Shown here one piece after another: positions 1-8,167 of a stretch of 32,999 nucleotides of DNA. The notes beneath the pieces are model-generated. The model was not told the DNA's origin. It ran no database searches and saw only the letters and a list, made by a program, of their open reading frames with translations. The stretch is from Hyphomicrobiales bacterium. Lineage in GTDB: Bacteria; Pseudomonadota; Alphaproteobacteria; Rhizobiales; Xanthobacteraceae. The translations under genes and the position numbers were made by a program. Every line of letters starts with the position of its first letter. Within the stretch, counting starts at the first letter, position 1. Location: assembly GCA_021730985.1 (NCBI GenBank), contig JAKFYI010000054.1, positions 1 to 32,999 on the forward strand, in the 5' to 3' direction.

Positions 1-118
1 ATCCCACCCGCGCGACGAGAAACCGCGGCGGACTAGCCAAGCCGCTACGCTTCCTGCACAACTGTGCGCATCGCGCTCATGGCGGCCACGCCATGAAAAG
101 TTGCGGAGCCGGGGGGAT

Positions 119-994
119 ATGGATTTTCCGATCGAGTTGCTGATCAACGCCATTATCGCCGGCATTCTGCTGGGCGGCTTCTACGCCGCCGTGACGGTCG
201 GCATATCGATCTCTTTCGGCATTCTCGACATCGTCAACATCGCGCACCCGGCGTTCATCATCCTGGGCGCCTATATCGCCTATATCGTCAACCAGACGTT
301 CGGCTTCGACCCGATCCTGACCAGCATCATCGTGCTGCCGGCATTCTTCGCGCTCGGGGCTGCGATTTATCAGGTCTATTACAACTCGTTCGAGAAGTAC
401 GGCCAGGACGCGTTGCGCGGCCTGGCGTTCTTTTTCGGCGTGCTGTTCGTCACCGAGGTCATGCTGATCCTGGTGTTCGGCGTGGACTATCGCTACGTGC
501 AAGCCGGCTACATCGACAAGACGATCCGGCTGGGCTTCGCCGACCTGCCGTTCCGCATGCTGGTGCCCTGCGTCATCTCGCTGCTGATGATCGGCGCGCT
601 GCAACTCTTTCTGTCGCGCACCTTCACCGGCCGCGCCATCATGGCGGTGTCGCAGGACCAGCTTGCGCTGCGCCTGATGGCGATCGATCCGATCCGCATC
701 AAAACCATCGCCTTCGGCATCGCGATCGCCACCGCCTCGATGGCCGGCGCGTTCCTGATCGTCATCCAGCCGGTCGAACCCTCGGTCGGCCGCGAATTCA
801 TCGGCCGCGTGTTCGCGATCTGCGTGCTCGGCGGACTGCAGAGCCTGCCCGGCACCGTGATCGCCGCCATGCTGCTCGGCATCGTCGAGAGCATCACCGC
901 CACGTTCTACGGACCGTCATGGGCGCCCGCCGTGTCATTCGGTTTCCTGCTGCTGACGCTGGCGTTCCGTCCTTCCGGCCTGCTGGGGCGATAG
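119..994 (+). CDS. livH: Branched-chain amino acid-type ABC transporter permease (LivH family)
   Basis: This is an inner-membrane permease of the hydrophobic amino acid uptake (HAAT) type, 291 aa and almost entirely membrane-spanning. The N-terminal stretch with the GGFYAAVTVGISISFGILDIVNIAHP pattern (about residues 15-40) and a late GGLQSLPGTVIAA segment are typical of LivH. The frame opens at a TTG at 101, but ATG at 119 is preferred because it has a purine-rich GGAG/GGGGGG stretch just upstream and gives the usual short N-terminus. It is the first gene of a tight four-gene operon; the next gene starts 4 nt after its stop. The substrate cannot be read from the permease. Similar operons carry amino acids, urea, amides or aromatic acids. 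Family assignment is firm, substrate unknown. Confidence 0.9.
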   Translation: MDFPIELLINAIIAGILLGGFYAAVTVGISISFGILDIVNIAHPAFIILGAYIAYIVNQTFGFDPILTSIIVLPAFFALGAAIYQVYYNSFEKYGQDALRGLAFFFGVLFVTEVMLILVFGVDYRYVQAGYIDKTIRLGFADLPFRMLVPCVISLLMIGALQLFLSRTFTGRAIMAVSQDQLALRLMAIDPIRIKTIAFGIAIATASMAGAFLIVIQPVEPSVGREFIGRVFAICVLGGLQSLPGTVIAAMLLGIVESITATFYGPSWAPAVSFGFLLLTLAFRPSGLLGR

Positions 995-998
995 GAAC

Positions 999-2405
999 GT
1001 GGCGGCCGTGCGCTCCCCCACCTTCTTCATCATCGCCACGGCGATCGGCGCCGCCGTTTTTCTGACCGCGCGCTGGATCGGCAACGACTACCTGTTCTTC
1101 GCAGGCTACACGGTGCTGCAATTCATCGTGCTGGCGACCGCCTGGAACATCCTTGGCGGATACTGCGGCTACGTGAACTTCGGCTCCGCAGCCTTCTTCG
1201 CGGTGGGCGCCTATTCCACCGTTGCCCTGCACAAGCTCGGAATGGCGGTCGATCGCTATGCGGCGGAGGCGGTCGCCCCGCTGCTGCACGCAATCATGCC
1301 GCTTTCCATCCCCATCCTGACCATCATCGCAGGCATTGTCGCGGGATTGATCGGCCTCGCCACCGGCTATCTCACGCTGCGGCTGCGCGGCGCGTTCTTC
1401 GCGATCGCGACGCTGGCGCTCGCCGTGGTGCTGCAGACCCTGATCGTGAACTGGGACTACGTCGGCGGCTCGCGCGGCGCCTACATCATCCGGCCGCAGA
1501 CCGTGCCGATCATCGGCAGCTACATCCAGTACCTCTTCCTCCTGATGGTCATGCTGGCAGTGGTGGCGCTGACGGCCGCGCGCGTCATCGAGCGCTCGCG
1601 GCTCGGCTACGGCTTCGCCACCATCCGTGACGACGAGCTTGCCGCCGAGGCCTGCGGCGTGCCGACCCTCAAGCTCAAACTGATCGCCACCACGATTTCC
1701 GGCGGGTTGATGGGCATGGCGGGTGCATCCTTCCCCTACTACATCGGCTACCTGGAGCCCGGCTCGGCATTCGGCCTCGCCTACGCGGTCAACTCCATCG
1801 CCATGCCGATGATCGGCGGCACCACGATGTGGGCGGGACCCCTGATCGGCGCGCTGCTGCTCGGCATCATCCAGCAGATCGCGACGGTGACGATTTCGTC
1901 GGCGGTCAACCTGCTGATCGTCGGCCTGCTGCTGATCGGCTTTGTCATCATGGCGCCGAACGGCATCATCGGGCTGGTCAAAGACTTCCGGCGCGCAGCC
2001 GCCCCCGAGCGGATGGACCTGCGCGCGGTCAAGGTGCTGACAATCGCGGGCTATTGCTTCCTGATCGGCCTCGGCGGCGTTGTGTTCGGCCTCTCGGCTG
2101 CATTGGCGGCCAAGAATTCCGCGCTCACCTGGCTCGGAAGCTTCACCATCGTGCTCTCGCTGGTCTACCTCGCCGCCTCCTATGGGCTGCTGAAGGTCGA
2201 TAGCTGGAGCCCGTATCTGACGACGGTGGCGCTCGCGGTCTCTATCCCGCTGTCGCTGCTGTTCATCTGGCTCGACCCGACGCGGTTCAACGTCGTCGGG
2301 TTGTCGATCTCCATCGTGATCGACCTGGTGATGATCTGGCTGCTTCGGAGCAACGACATCGATCCGCTCTATAAGCGCCCCCTCGAGCAGCGAGCCGCTT
2401 CATGA
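999..2405 (+). CDS. livM: Branched-chain amino acid-type ABC transporter permease (LivM family) with C-terminal membrane extension
   Basis: This is the second permease of the HAAT-type transporter, 468 aa, starting at GTG 999. The core, about residues 1-330, carries LivM signatures: TAWNILGGYCGYVNFGSAAFF near residue 50, a middle TLRLRGAFFAIATLALA stretch, and a C-terminal MIGGTTMWAGPLIGALLLG segment ending in APNGIIGLVKDF. LivM proteins are normally a little over 300 aa. Here about 125 further residues (roughly 2016-2402 nt) hold four more hydrophobic segments, each long enough to cross the membrane. There is no stop or frameshift between core and extension. The stop overlaps the livG start as ATGA, so translation of the two is probably coupled. 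The role of the extra helices is unknown. Confidence 0.9.
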   Translation: MAAVRSPTFFIIATAIGAAVFLTARWIGNDYLFFAGYTVLQFIVLATAWNILGGYCGYVNFGSAAFFAVGAYSTVALHKLGMAVDRYAAEAVAPLLHAIMPLSIPILTIIAGIVAGLIGLATGYLTLRLRGAFFAIATLALAVVLQTLIVNWDYVGGSRGAYIIRPQTVPIIGSYIQYLFLLMVMLAVVALTAARVIERSRLGYGFATIRDDELAAEACGVPTLKLKLIATTISGGLMGMAGASFPYYIGYLEPGSAFGLAYAVNSIAMPMIGGTTMWAGPLIGALLLGIIQQIATVTISSAVNLLIVGLLLIGFVIMAPNGIIGLVKDFRRAAAPERMDLRAVKVLTIAGYCFLIGLGGVVFGLSAALAAKNSALTWLGSFTIVLSLVYLAASYGLLKVDSWSPYLTTVALAVSIPLSLLFIWLDPTRFNVVGLSISIVIDLVMIWLLRSNDIDPLYKRPLEQRAAS

Positions 2406-3136
2406 GCCCGCTGCTCGACGTCCAGGGCCTTGGCAAGCGCTTCGGCGGTTTCGTTGCGCTCGACGGCATCGACCTGTCGGTTGCAGCCGGCGAGCGCGTC
2501 GGACTGATCGGCCCCAATGGTTCCGGCAAGTCCACGCTGGTCAACTGCATGTGCGGCACGCTGCAGAACGAGTTGGGCACCGTGCAGTTCGACGGCCATT
2601 CCATGAACGGACTGCCCGCCAACATTCGCACCCACCGCGGCATGGCGCGCAGCTTCCAGCTGCCGCGGCCGTTCGTCTCGATGACGGTGGCGGAAAACCT
2701 GCGGATTCCCCTGCTCTACACGGTCAACGCGCGCCCCGGAAATCATCTCTCCACCGCCGAGATCGATGCCCGATGCGCCGACCTCGCGAAACTCGTGGGT
2801 CTCGCCGAGAAGGCCAACAAGCTGCCGCGCGACCTCACCCAGGTCGAGATGCGCAAGCTGGAGCTCGCCCGCGCCATGGCGGCCGAGCCGAAGCTCCTGA
2901 TCGCCGACGAGGCGATGGCCGGCCTTTCGCAGTCCGAGATCAACGATATCGTCGGCCTGCTGATCACGCTCAACGAGCGCGGCATCACCATCATCATGAT
3001 CGAGCACATCATGCGCGCGGTGATGGCGTTCTCGCAGCGGCTGGTGGTGCTGGTCTCCGGCAAAAAGATCGCCGACGGCAAGCCGGAGGACGTGGTCAAC
3101 AATCCCGAGGTGATCGGAGCCTACCTTGGCCAGTAG
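2402..3136 (+). CDS. livG: ABC transporter ATP-binding protein (LivG family)
   Basis: This is one of the two cytoplasmic ATPases that drive the LivHM permease, 244 aa. Walker A is GPNGSGKST at residues 37-45. Walker B ends in D169-E170 within LLIADEAMAGL, and the switch histidine is H202 in MIEHIMRAVM. The signature loop is divergent: LTQVEMRKLELARA (from about residue 145) instead of LSGGQ. Together with the DEAMAGL variant this marks a known LivG subfamily rather than an inactive protein, since all catalytic residues are present. The start ATG overlaps the livM stop by four bases, and the 3' end overlaps livF by 11 nt. Confidence 0.92.
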   Translation: MSPLLDVQGLGKRFGGFVALDGIDLSVAAGERVGLIGPNGSGKSTLVNCMCGTLQNELGTVQFDGHSMNGLPANIRTHRGMARSFQLPRPFVSMTVAENLRIPLLYTVNARPGNHLSTAEIDARCADLAKLVGLAEKANKLPRDLTQVEMRKLELARAMAAEPKLLIADEAMAGLSQSEINDIVGLLITLNERGITIIMIEHIMRAVMAFSQRLVVLVSGKKIADGKPEDVVNNPEVIGAYLGQ

Positions 3137-3857
3137 CCTCACCATCGAAGGCATCGATGCGGGCTACGGCGCGGTGCGCGTGCTGGAGGGCGTCACGCTC
3201 AACGCCAAGCCGGGCGAGACCGTGGTGCTGCTCGGCACCAATGGCAACGGCAAGAGCACGCTGATCAAGTGCATCATGGGCATCGTGCGTCCGAGCACCG
3301 GGCGCATCGTGGCGACCATCGACGGCGTCCAGCACGATCTCACGGCGCTGACCACCGAACAGATCGTCGATCTCGGCATCGCACTGGTGCCGGAAGGCCG
3401 CCGGCTGTTTCCCATGCTCACGGTCGAGGAAAACCTCGCGCTCGGCGCCTATCGCCCGACCGCGCGCGCGCTAATGAAGCAGAATCTCGACGCCTGCTTC
3501 GAGACCTTCCCGCGCCTTGCGGAGCGCAAGAGCCAGCTCGCGGGCTCGATGTCCGGCGGCGAGCAGCAGATGCTGGCGCTCGGCCGCGCGCTGATGCTCG
3601 CGCCGAAAATCCTGCTGGTGGACGAGCCTTCGGTCGGCCTTGCCCCAATCCTGGTGAGCCGGACCATCGACAAGATCAAGGAGCTCAAGGAGCGCTATCA
3701 GCTCACCGTGCTGATGGCCGAACAGAATTTCACCCAGGCACTGCGCATCGCCGACCGCGGCTATGTGATCGTCCACGGCAAGATCGCGTTCGAGGGCCGC
3801 TCCGCCGAGGAGCTCAACAACAACGACCTGATCCGGAAATTTTATCTGGGGTTGTGA
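3126..3857 (+). CDS. livF: ABC transporter ATP-binding protein (LivF family)
   Basis: This is the second ATPase of the HAAT-type transporter, 243 aa, probably pairing with LivG. Walker A is GTNGNGKST (residues 37-45). A canonical signature, SMSGGEQQMLALGRAL, and Walker B LLVDEPSVGLAP follow, and the protein ends with the usual LivF tail (NNNDLIRKFYLGL). The start is a TTG inside the end of livG; a GGAG five bases upstream (3117-3120) supports it, and no better ATG lies nearby. It is the last gene of the operon and is followed by a palindromic repeat element. Confidence 0.92.
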   Translation: MASSLTIEGIDAGYGAVRVLEGVTLNAKPGETVVLLGTNGNGKSTLIKCIMGIVRPSTGRIVATIDGVQHDLTALTTEQIVDLGIALVPEGRRLFPMLTVEENLALGAYRPTARALMKQNLDACFETFPRLAERKSQLAGSMSGGEQQMLALGRALMLAPKILLVDEPSVGLAPILVSRTIDKIKELKERYQLTVLMAEQNFTQALRIADRGYVIVHGKIAFEGRSAEELNNNDLIRKFYLGL

Positions 3858-3893
3858 GGGCTGTTATTCCACGCGCCGCTGCCCCACCCGCGC

Positions 3894-3985
3894 TGTCATC
3901 GTCCGCGAAAGCGGACGATCCAGTAAACGCCGCCGGCGCGAGGAACCACCTCGGGTACTCGATGCCCGCTTTCGCGGGCATGACA
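3894..3985. repeat. Palindromic intergenic repeat element, copy 1
   Basis: This is a 92-bp element between the convergent livF and VOC genes. It has outer inverted ends (TGTCAT at the left, ATGACA at the right) and two inner hairpins: CGTCCGCGAAAGCGGACG at 3900-3917 and TGCCCGCTTTCGCGGGCA at 3963-3980. The first 33 bases are identical to those of the element at 27329-27410, and the right-hand hairpin is nearly so. Elements with this layout are widespread in Bradyrhizobium-type genomes. It could also serve as a transcription stop between the convergent genes, but there is no U-tract. Confidence 0.85.
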
Positions 3986-4044
3986 CCGATTGTGTGGCAG
4001 GGCTGAGCTCTCGATTCGCCCGGGACACGAAATCGCGCGACGTT

Positions 4045-4518
4045 CTACGCCGCCTTCTGCTTCGGCGCGCCGAACGGCTCACCGGCTTTGTAAACGCGAT
4101 CCGGCGGGATCTCCGGCGTGGGGCGCTGCTCGACCTTGCCGTCGAAGGTCAGCTCCATCATCACCCCACTCGGGTCATGCACGAAAATCTGCCACAGCGT
4201 GGTGCCGGGCACGATCGAGGCGCGCCAGTCGTAGCCCATCCGCTTGACGCGATCGAGGCACTCGTCCCAGCCCTTGATGGTCAGGCTGACGTGATCGACC
4301 GATCCGGTGCCGTAAGGCGTGCGGCCGTCAACCAGCGCGGGCCCGCCGGCGTAGATATGAATGATCGGGGTGCCGTCCGGCTGCGAAATCCAGGCGCCGG
4401 GAAAGCCGAAGTCGGGCCGGTTCGCCAGCTTCATGCCGAGCACGTCGGTGTAGAATTTCACCGTCGCATCGAGGTCGTTGGTCTTGATCGCCACATGAAA
4501 CAGCCCGGTGACTTCCAT
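4045..4518 (-). CDS. VOC-fold (glyoxalase/dioxygenase superfamily) protein
   Basis: This is a 157-aa single-module vicinal oxygen chelate protein. Two beta-alpha-beta-beta-beta halves are visible, with metal-ligand candidates H8 (FHVAIK), H54 (IIHIYAG), H76 (DHVSLT) and E122 (MMELTF) at the usual four positions. Family members include glyoxalase I, extradiol dioxygenases, epimerases and fosfomycin-resistance proteins; the sequence does not say which reaction this one performs. The frame extends upstream to 4557, but the ATG at 4518 has a perfect AAGGAGG just ahead of it. It lies downstream of the binding-protein gene on the same strand, with an intrinsic terminator between them. Confidence 0.85.
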   Translation of the reverse strand: MEVTGLFHVAIKTNDLDATVKFYTDVLGMKLANRPDFGFPGAWISQPDGTPIIHIYAGGPALVDGRTPYGTGSVDHVSLTIKGWDECLDRVKRMGYDWRASIVPGTTLWQIFVHDPSGVMMELTFDGKVEQRPTPEIPPDRVYKAGEPFGAPKQKAA

Positions 4519-4534
4519 CGCAGCCTCCTTGAAT

Positions 4535-4567
4535 GAAAACGCCGCGCGGATCGTCACCGCGCGGCGT
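4535..4567 (-). terminator. Rho-independent terminator after the binding-protein gene
   Basis: Read on the - strand there is a perfect 11-bp GC-rich stem (ACGCCGCGCGG pairing with CCGCGCGGCGT), a 7-nt loop and then TTTTC. It follows the binding-protein stop by about 45 nt. Its U-tract ends only about 16 nt before the VOC start codon, just upstream of the AAGGAGG ribosome site, so it could also attenuate VOC expression. Confidence 0.8.
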
Positions 4568-4612
4568 CATCTTAGCAGCGAGGCCCAAGCCTCGCATCAG
4601 CGATCTGTCAGG

Positions 4613-5878
4613 CTATTTGGCGCCCTCGAACGGATACTTCAGGTTTCCGGTCTTGAATTCGCCGGGCGTCAGCACGGTCTGGTAGTCCATGCCGCGCCAA
4701 GTCTCGACGGTCGGCGTGCCCTGCTTGATGCTGTGGTACTGCACCTGCAGCATGCCGGACTTCTTCCATTCGCCATCCGCGCCGAATTCGATCTCACCGT
4801 GGATGGTCTTGAACTTGTTCTTCTTGATGTAGGCGGCGAGCTGGGCGTCGTTCAGGGTCTTGGCGCCTTGGACGGCCTGCTCGAGGACCTGGGCGTAGGC
4901 ATAGCCCCAGCCGCCGAGATAGTAGCCGAGCGCGTCAACGCCAGCGGCCGCCGCACGGGACTGGTATTTCTTGAAGAACGCATCGGTGCCCTCGAAGTAC
5001 ATCTTCTTGTCCGGCACCCAGGTCTCGTAGTTGGTCCAGCCGTTGAGCAGGCTGCCGAGCTGGTTCTTGATGCCGGTGGCCTGCAGGCCGACCATCGCGC
5101 CGCCGATCATCTTCGGCTTGAAGTTGATCTCGTTGGTCGCCTTGACGATACCGACCGAGTCGAGCGGATAGGAGCACACCGCGACGACATCCGGGTTGGC
5201 GGCCGCGACGCCGCGCATCACCGGCGTGAAGTCGGTGGTGTTCGGCGGATAGGTGCGGTCATAGACGGTGCGCAAGCCGGCCTTCTTGGCGTTGGTCTTC
5301 GCGCCGTCGCAGGCGTTGCGCGAGAACTCCTGGTCGGCGGCAATGAACGCAACCGTCTGCGGCTTCGGATTCTGCTGCATCGCGACTTCGAAGAATCCGG
5401 TCGTGAACGCCGGCTTGGTATCGGGTCCCGAGGGGATCATCGCGAAGAACTTGTCGTATTTGAACTCGGTGTTTACGCCGAGCCCGAACAGGATGATCAT
5501 CATCTTCTGTTTCTGCATCGCGACCGGCATAGCGGCCGCCGCAGGCACGGTGGCGTAGGGCCCGAGGATCAAATCGACTTTATCGACGTCAAGCAGCTTG
5601 GTGTAGATGCCCGGCACCGGCGCCGACTGGCTCTGGTCGTCATAGTGGATGAGCTTGACCGGACGCCCGAGCAGGCCGCCCTTGGCGTTCACTTCCTCTT
5701 CCCATATCTGCAAGCCAAGCAGCGCCTGCTTGCCGTTCGGCGACAGCGGGCCGGTCAGCGACATCGACAGGCCGATCTTGATCGGCTCCTTGGACTGGGC
5801 GTTGGACTCACCGGCAGGCCACGCGAACGCGGCCAGCGCCGCGCAGGCAAGCAACTTAAGCTTCCATTTGTGAAGCAT
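4613..5878 (-). CDS. Periplasmic substrate-binding protein of a HAAT-type ABC transporter
   Basis: This is a 421-aa exported binding protein (Peripla_BP_6, LivK-like). It begins with a Sec signal peptide (about residues 1-28, positive MLHKWKLK then a hydrophobic core, cleavage near SNAQS). The mature start IKIGLSMSLTGPLSPNGKQ and the following EVNAKGGLLGRPVKLIHYDD are hallmark LivK-family segments. The start ATG at 5878 has GGGAGGA upstream. It most likely feeds the livHMGF products encoded about 0.8 kb away on the other strand, although it has its own transcript ending at the 4535-4567 terminator. The ligand cannot be inferred. Confidence 0.9.
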   Translation of the reverse strand: MLHKWKLKLLACAALAAFAWPAGESNAQSKEPIKIGLSMSLTGPLSPNGKQALLGLQIWEEEVNAKGGLLGRPVKLIHYDDQSQSAPVPGIYTKLLDVDKVDLILGPYATVPAAAAMPVAMQKQKMMIILFGLGVNTEFKYDKFFAMIPSGPDTKPAFTTGFFEVAMQQNPKPQTVAFIAADQEFSRNACDGAKTNAKKAGLRTVYDRTYPPNTTDFTPVMRGVAAANPDVVAVCSYPLDSVGIVKATNEINFKPKMIGGAMVGLQATGIKNQLGSLLNGWTNYETWVPDKKMYFEGTDAFFKKYQSRAAAAGVDALGYYLGGWGYAYAQVLEQAVQGAKTLNDAQLAAYIKKNKFKTIHGEIEFGADGEWKKSGMLQVQYHSIKQGTPTVETWRGMDYQTVLTPGEFKTGNLKYPFEGAK

Positions 5879-6069
5879 CAGACATCCTCCCCAAGGGTTT
5901 TCGTTGGCGGCAGTTTATGCGGAATCGCCGCCGTCCCGCTAGGGGTGCGGTGCCGCAGGGACTGCCCACCTTTGGCCCACCCGCGGATGGCCGGAAACAT
6001 CCTCGCTGTTGTATATCTCGCAGGCACCGCCTGCGACCGGCACCGGCCCGGACCTCAAGAGGATTGAAG
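5879..6069. promoter_or_regulatory. Divergent promoter region with a 15-bp inverted repeat
   Basis: This 191-bp gap separates the binding-protein gene (-) from the cytochrome b561 gene (+), so promoters for both must lie here. A perfect inverted repeat, GCAGGC-ACC-GCCTGC, sits at 6020-6034, just downstream of an AT-rich GTATAT (6011-6016) that could be part of a -10 element for the + strand. No convincing -35 was identified. The dyad as an operator is a guess from position and symmetry. Confidence 0.35.
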
Positions 6070-6786
6070 ATGAGCTTGGTTCAGCCCCACATCCCAACCG
6101 AATTTCATCTGGATTTCTTGGGGCTGACGATGCCGATCCGGTGGGACTACCACGCCATCCTGATGGTCTCGATCTGGTTCGTGCTGGTGCCGATCTGCAT
6201 TCTCATCATCCGATACGGAAAGCCGAAGCCGACGCTGACGGGCCTGCATCGCAAGGTCAGCATCTGGAATGCGGAGTGGTGGTGGTTCAGCACCCACAAG
6301 TACGGATTGATCTTTTCGATCGGCATGGCACTCGCGGGCGCCGTCGTCGCGATCGTGGTCAGCGGCGGCTACAGCGGTTCGCTGCATTCGATCTTCGGCA
6401 TTGCGACAGTCGCTCTGGGGTGTTTGCAGATCATGGGAGGCTGGCTCCGGGGCAACCACGGCGGCAAGAACTACCACACCGCCGATCCGAACGACCCCGC
6501 GACCTGGTTCGGCGATCACTACAACATGACCAAGCGCCGGCGGATTTTCGAGGCCTATCACAAGACCGCGGGCTACTTCGTATTCTTCTTTGCTGCCGGT
6601 GCGGTCACCACCGGCGTGATGCAGTATCCGATGCCGTGGCTCGCGGAGTTCATTGTCGGCGCGGTGCTGATCGCCTTCGTCACGGCGATCGTGCTCGAAT
6701 ACAAGGGCTACCGCTACGACGGATATCGCGCCGCGCACGGCTACACGATGGACGCGCCGTTCAACAAAGAGCGCGAATTTCTCTAG
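6070..6786 (+). CDS. Cytochrome b561-type membrane protein
   Basis: This is a 238-aa integral membrane protein with five or so hydrophobic segments. Four histidines lie near helix ends: H28 (WDYHAIL), H76 (STHKYG), H106 (GSLHSIFG) and H164 (AYHKTAGYF). This is the pattern that binds two b hemes in the cytochrome b561 family, which moves electrons across membranes. A soluble loop between about residues 127 and 158 is rich in H, N and D. The frame is open upstream to 5917, but ATG 6070 has GAGG about seven bases ahead and starts a normal N-terminus. The next gene begins 13 nt later, implying a shared transcript and possibly a shared redox function. Confidence 0.85.
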   Translation: MSLVQPHIPTEFHLDFLGLTMPIRWDYHAILMVSIWFVLVPICILIIRYGKPKPTLTGLHRKVSIWNAEWWWFSTHKYGLIFSIGMALAGAVVAIVVSGGYSGSLHSIFGIATVALGCLQIMGGWLRGNHGGKNYHTADPNDPATWFGDHYNMTKRRRIFEAYHKTAGYFVFFFAAGAVTTGVMQYPMPWLAEFIVGAVLIAFVTAIVLEYKGYRYDGYRAAHGYTMDAPFNKEREFL

Positions 6787-6799
6787 GGAACGACACGCT

Positions 6800-8062
6800 A
6801 TGAGCAGTCAAGACTTACCCAAGCCCGATTTCGTCAAAAACATGAAGCTGATCGGCTACTCCGATCAGGGCGGGCGGGAAGACGGCGTGCAGGTCATGGT
6901 CAACAAGGGTCACGCCTTTGTCGGCCATATGTTCTCGAAAGGATTCAGCGTGCTCGACGTGCGCGATCCGCGCAACCCGAAGCCGGTGAAGTACGTGCCG
7001 GCGCCACACAACACCTGGACCATCCATCTCCAGACCTACGAAAACCTGCTGCTGGTCATCAACGCGCGCGACATGTTCGCGGCGCCGGAATTCCAGGACG
7101 AGCGCAAATACTACATCGGCTCGCACAGCGATCAGGCCGGAGAGGCGGAGGCAGCGCCAGCCAGTGCGCGCGACTGGACCGCGGGCATGACGGTCTATGA
7201 CATTGCCAACCCGGCCGAGCCGCGCCGGATCGGCTTCATGCCGGTCGAAGGCGGCGGCATTCATCGCATCTGGTACACCGGCGGACGCTGGGCCTACGTC
7301 TCGGCGATGCTCGACGGCTTCACCGACTACATCTTCATGACCGTCGACATGGCCGACCCGACCAAGCCGAGGGAAGCCGGCCGCTACTGGCTGCCCGGCA
7401 TGAACACGGCCGCAGGCGAAACCCCGGACTGGGCGCCGAACCGCCGCTTCGGCCTGCATCATGCGATCGTCAACGGCGACACCGCCTACGGCGCGTGGCG
7501 CGATGGCGGGCTCGTGATGATGGACGTCGCCGACCGCACCAGGCCGAAGCTCATCAAGCATCACAACTGGTCGCCGCCGTTCGGTGGCGGCACCCACAAT
7601 TGCCTGCCGCTGCCGGATCGCAACCTGCTGGTCGTGGCCGACGAGGCCGTGCTCGACGATTGCGAAGACGGCATCAAGTACACCTGGATGTTCGACATCC
7701 GCGAGCCGACGAACCCCGTCAGCATCTCGACCTTCCCGACGCCGGATGAGGCGGAGTACTGCAAGAAGGGCGCGCATTTCGGCCCACACAATATCCACGA
7801 GAACCGGCCGGACACCTTCGTCAGCTCAAGCCTGATCTTCTCGACCTACCAGAACGCCGGCATTCGGGTGACCGACATCAGCAACGCGTTCCAGCCCAAG
7901 GAAGTCGCAGCCTTCGTGCCGCCGGAGCCAAAGCGGCTGGTCGATGGCCGGCTGCACCGCACCAAAGTGATCCAGTCCTGCGACGTGCTGGTGACCTGCG
8001 ATGGCGTGATCTACACGACCGATTTCAACGGCGGCATGTACATTCTGGAGTACAAGGGCTGA
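6800..8062 (+). CDS. LVIVD-repeat (beta-propeller-like) protein
   Basis: This 420-aa protein is built from repeats of about 45-60 residues of the LVIVD type. Examples are GFSVLDVRDPRNPKPV, MTVYDIANPAEPRRIG, IFMTVDMADPTKPREAG, LVMMDVADRTRPKLIK, YTWMFDIREPTNPVSI and IRVTDISNAFQPKEV. Such repeats form a beta-propeller. No signal peptide is visible, so it is predicted to be cytoplasmic or associated with a partner. Many histidines occur in conserved-looking turns (HNTWTIH, GIHRIW, LHHAIV, HHNWSPPFGGGTHN, GAHFGPHNIHEN), which could form a metal site. It follows the b561 gene by 13 nt. No biochemical function can be assigned. Confidence 0.82.
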   Translation: MSSQDLPKPDFVKNMKLIGYSDQGGREDGVQVMVNKGHAFVGHMFSKGFSVLDVRDPRNPKPVKYVPAPHNTWTIHLQTYENLLLVINARDMFAAPEFQDERKYYIGSHSDQAGEAEAAPASARDWTAGMTVYDIANPAEPRRIGFMPVEGGGIHRIWYTGGRWAYVSAMLDGFTDYIFMTVDMADPTKPREAGRYWLPGMNTAAGETPDWAPNRRFGLHHAIVNGDTAYGAWRDGGLVMMDVADRTRPKLIKHHNWSPPFGGGTHNCLPLPDRNLLVVADEAVLDDCEDGIKYTWMFDIREPTNPVSISTFPTPDEAEYCKKGAHFGPHNIHENRPDTFVSSSLIFSTYQNAGIRVTDISNAFQPKEVAAFVPPEPKRLVDGRLHRTKVIQSCDVLVTCDGVIYTTDFNGGMYILEYKG

Positions 8063-8167
8063 ACGGCCGGCACGTAAGCCCGTTCGCAAACGCCGAAATA
8101 GGCCTTACAATTACGGGCCACGGTCAACTGGCTCACAATCGCAACGGTCACGAGCGGAGCAACAAAA

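Noticed and set aside
1..36. Possible 3' end of a gene entering from the left edge (open to a TAG at 34-36)
   Set aside because: Only 11 codons are visible and other frames are open too; nothing identifies it as coding.
2831..2872. LivG as a degenerate, inactive ATPase because of its non-LSGGQ signature
   Set aside because: Walker A, Walker B (D169-E170) and the H-loop are intact, and the LTxxxxRKLELARA variant is known in this LivG subfamily.
4508..6067. A 519-codon open frame on the + strand
   Set aside because: It is antisense to the binding-protein gene, has a composition rich in R, G, L and H, shows no recognisable domain, and would start in the leader of another gene. It is a high-GC shadow.
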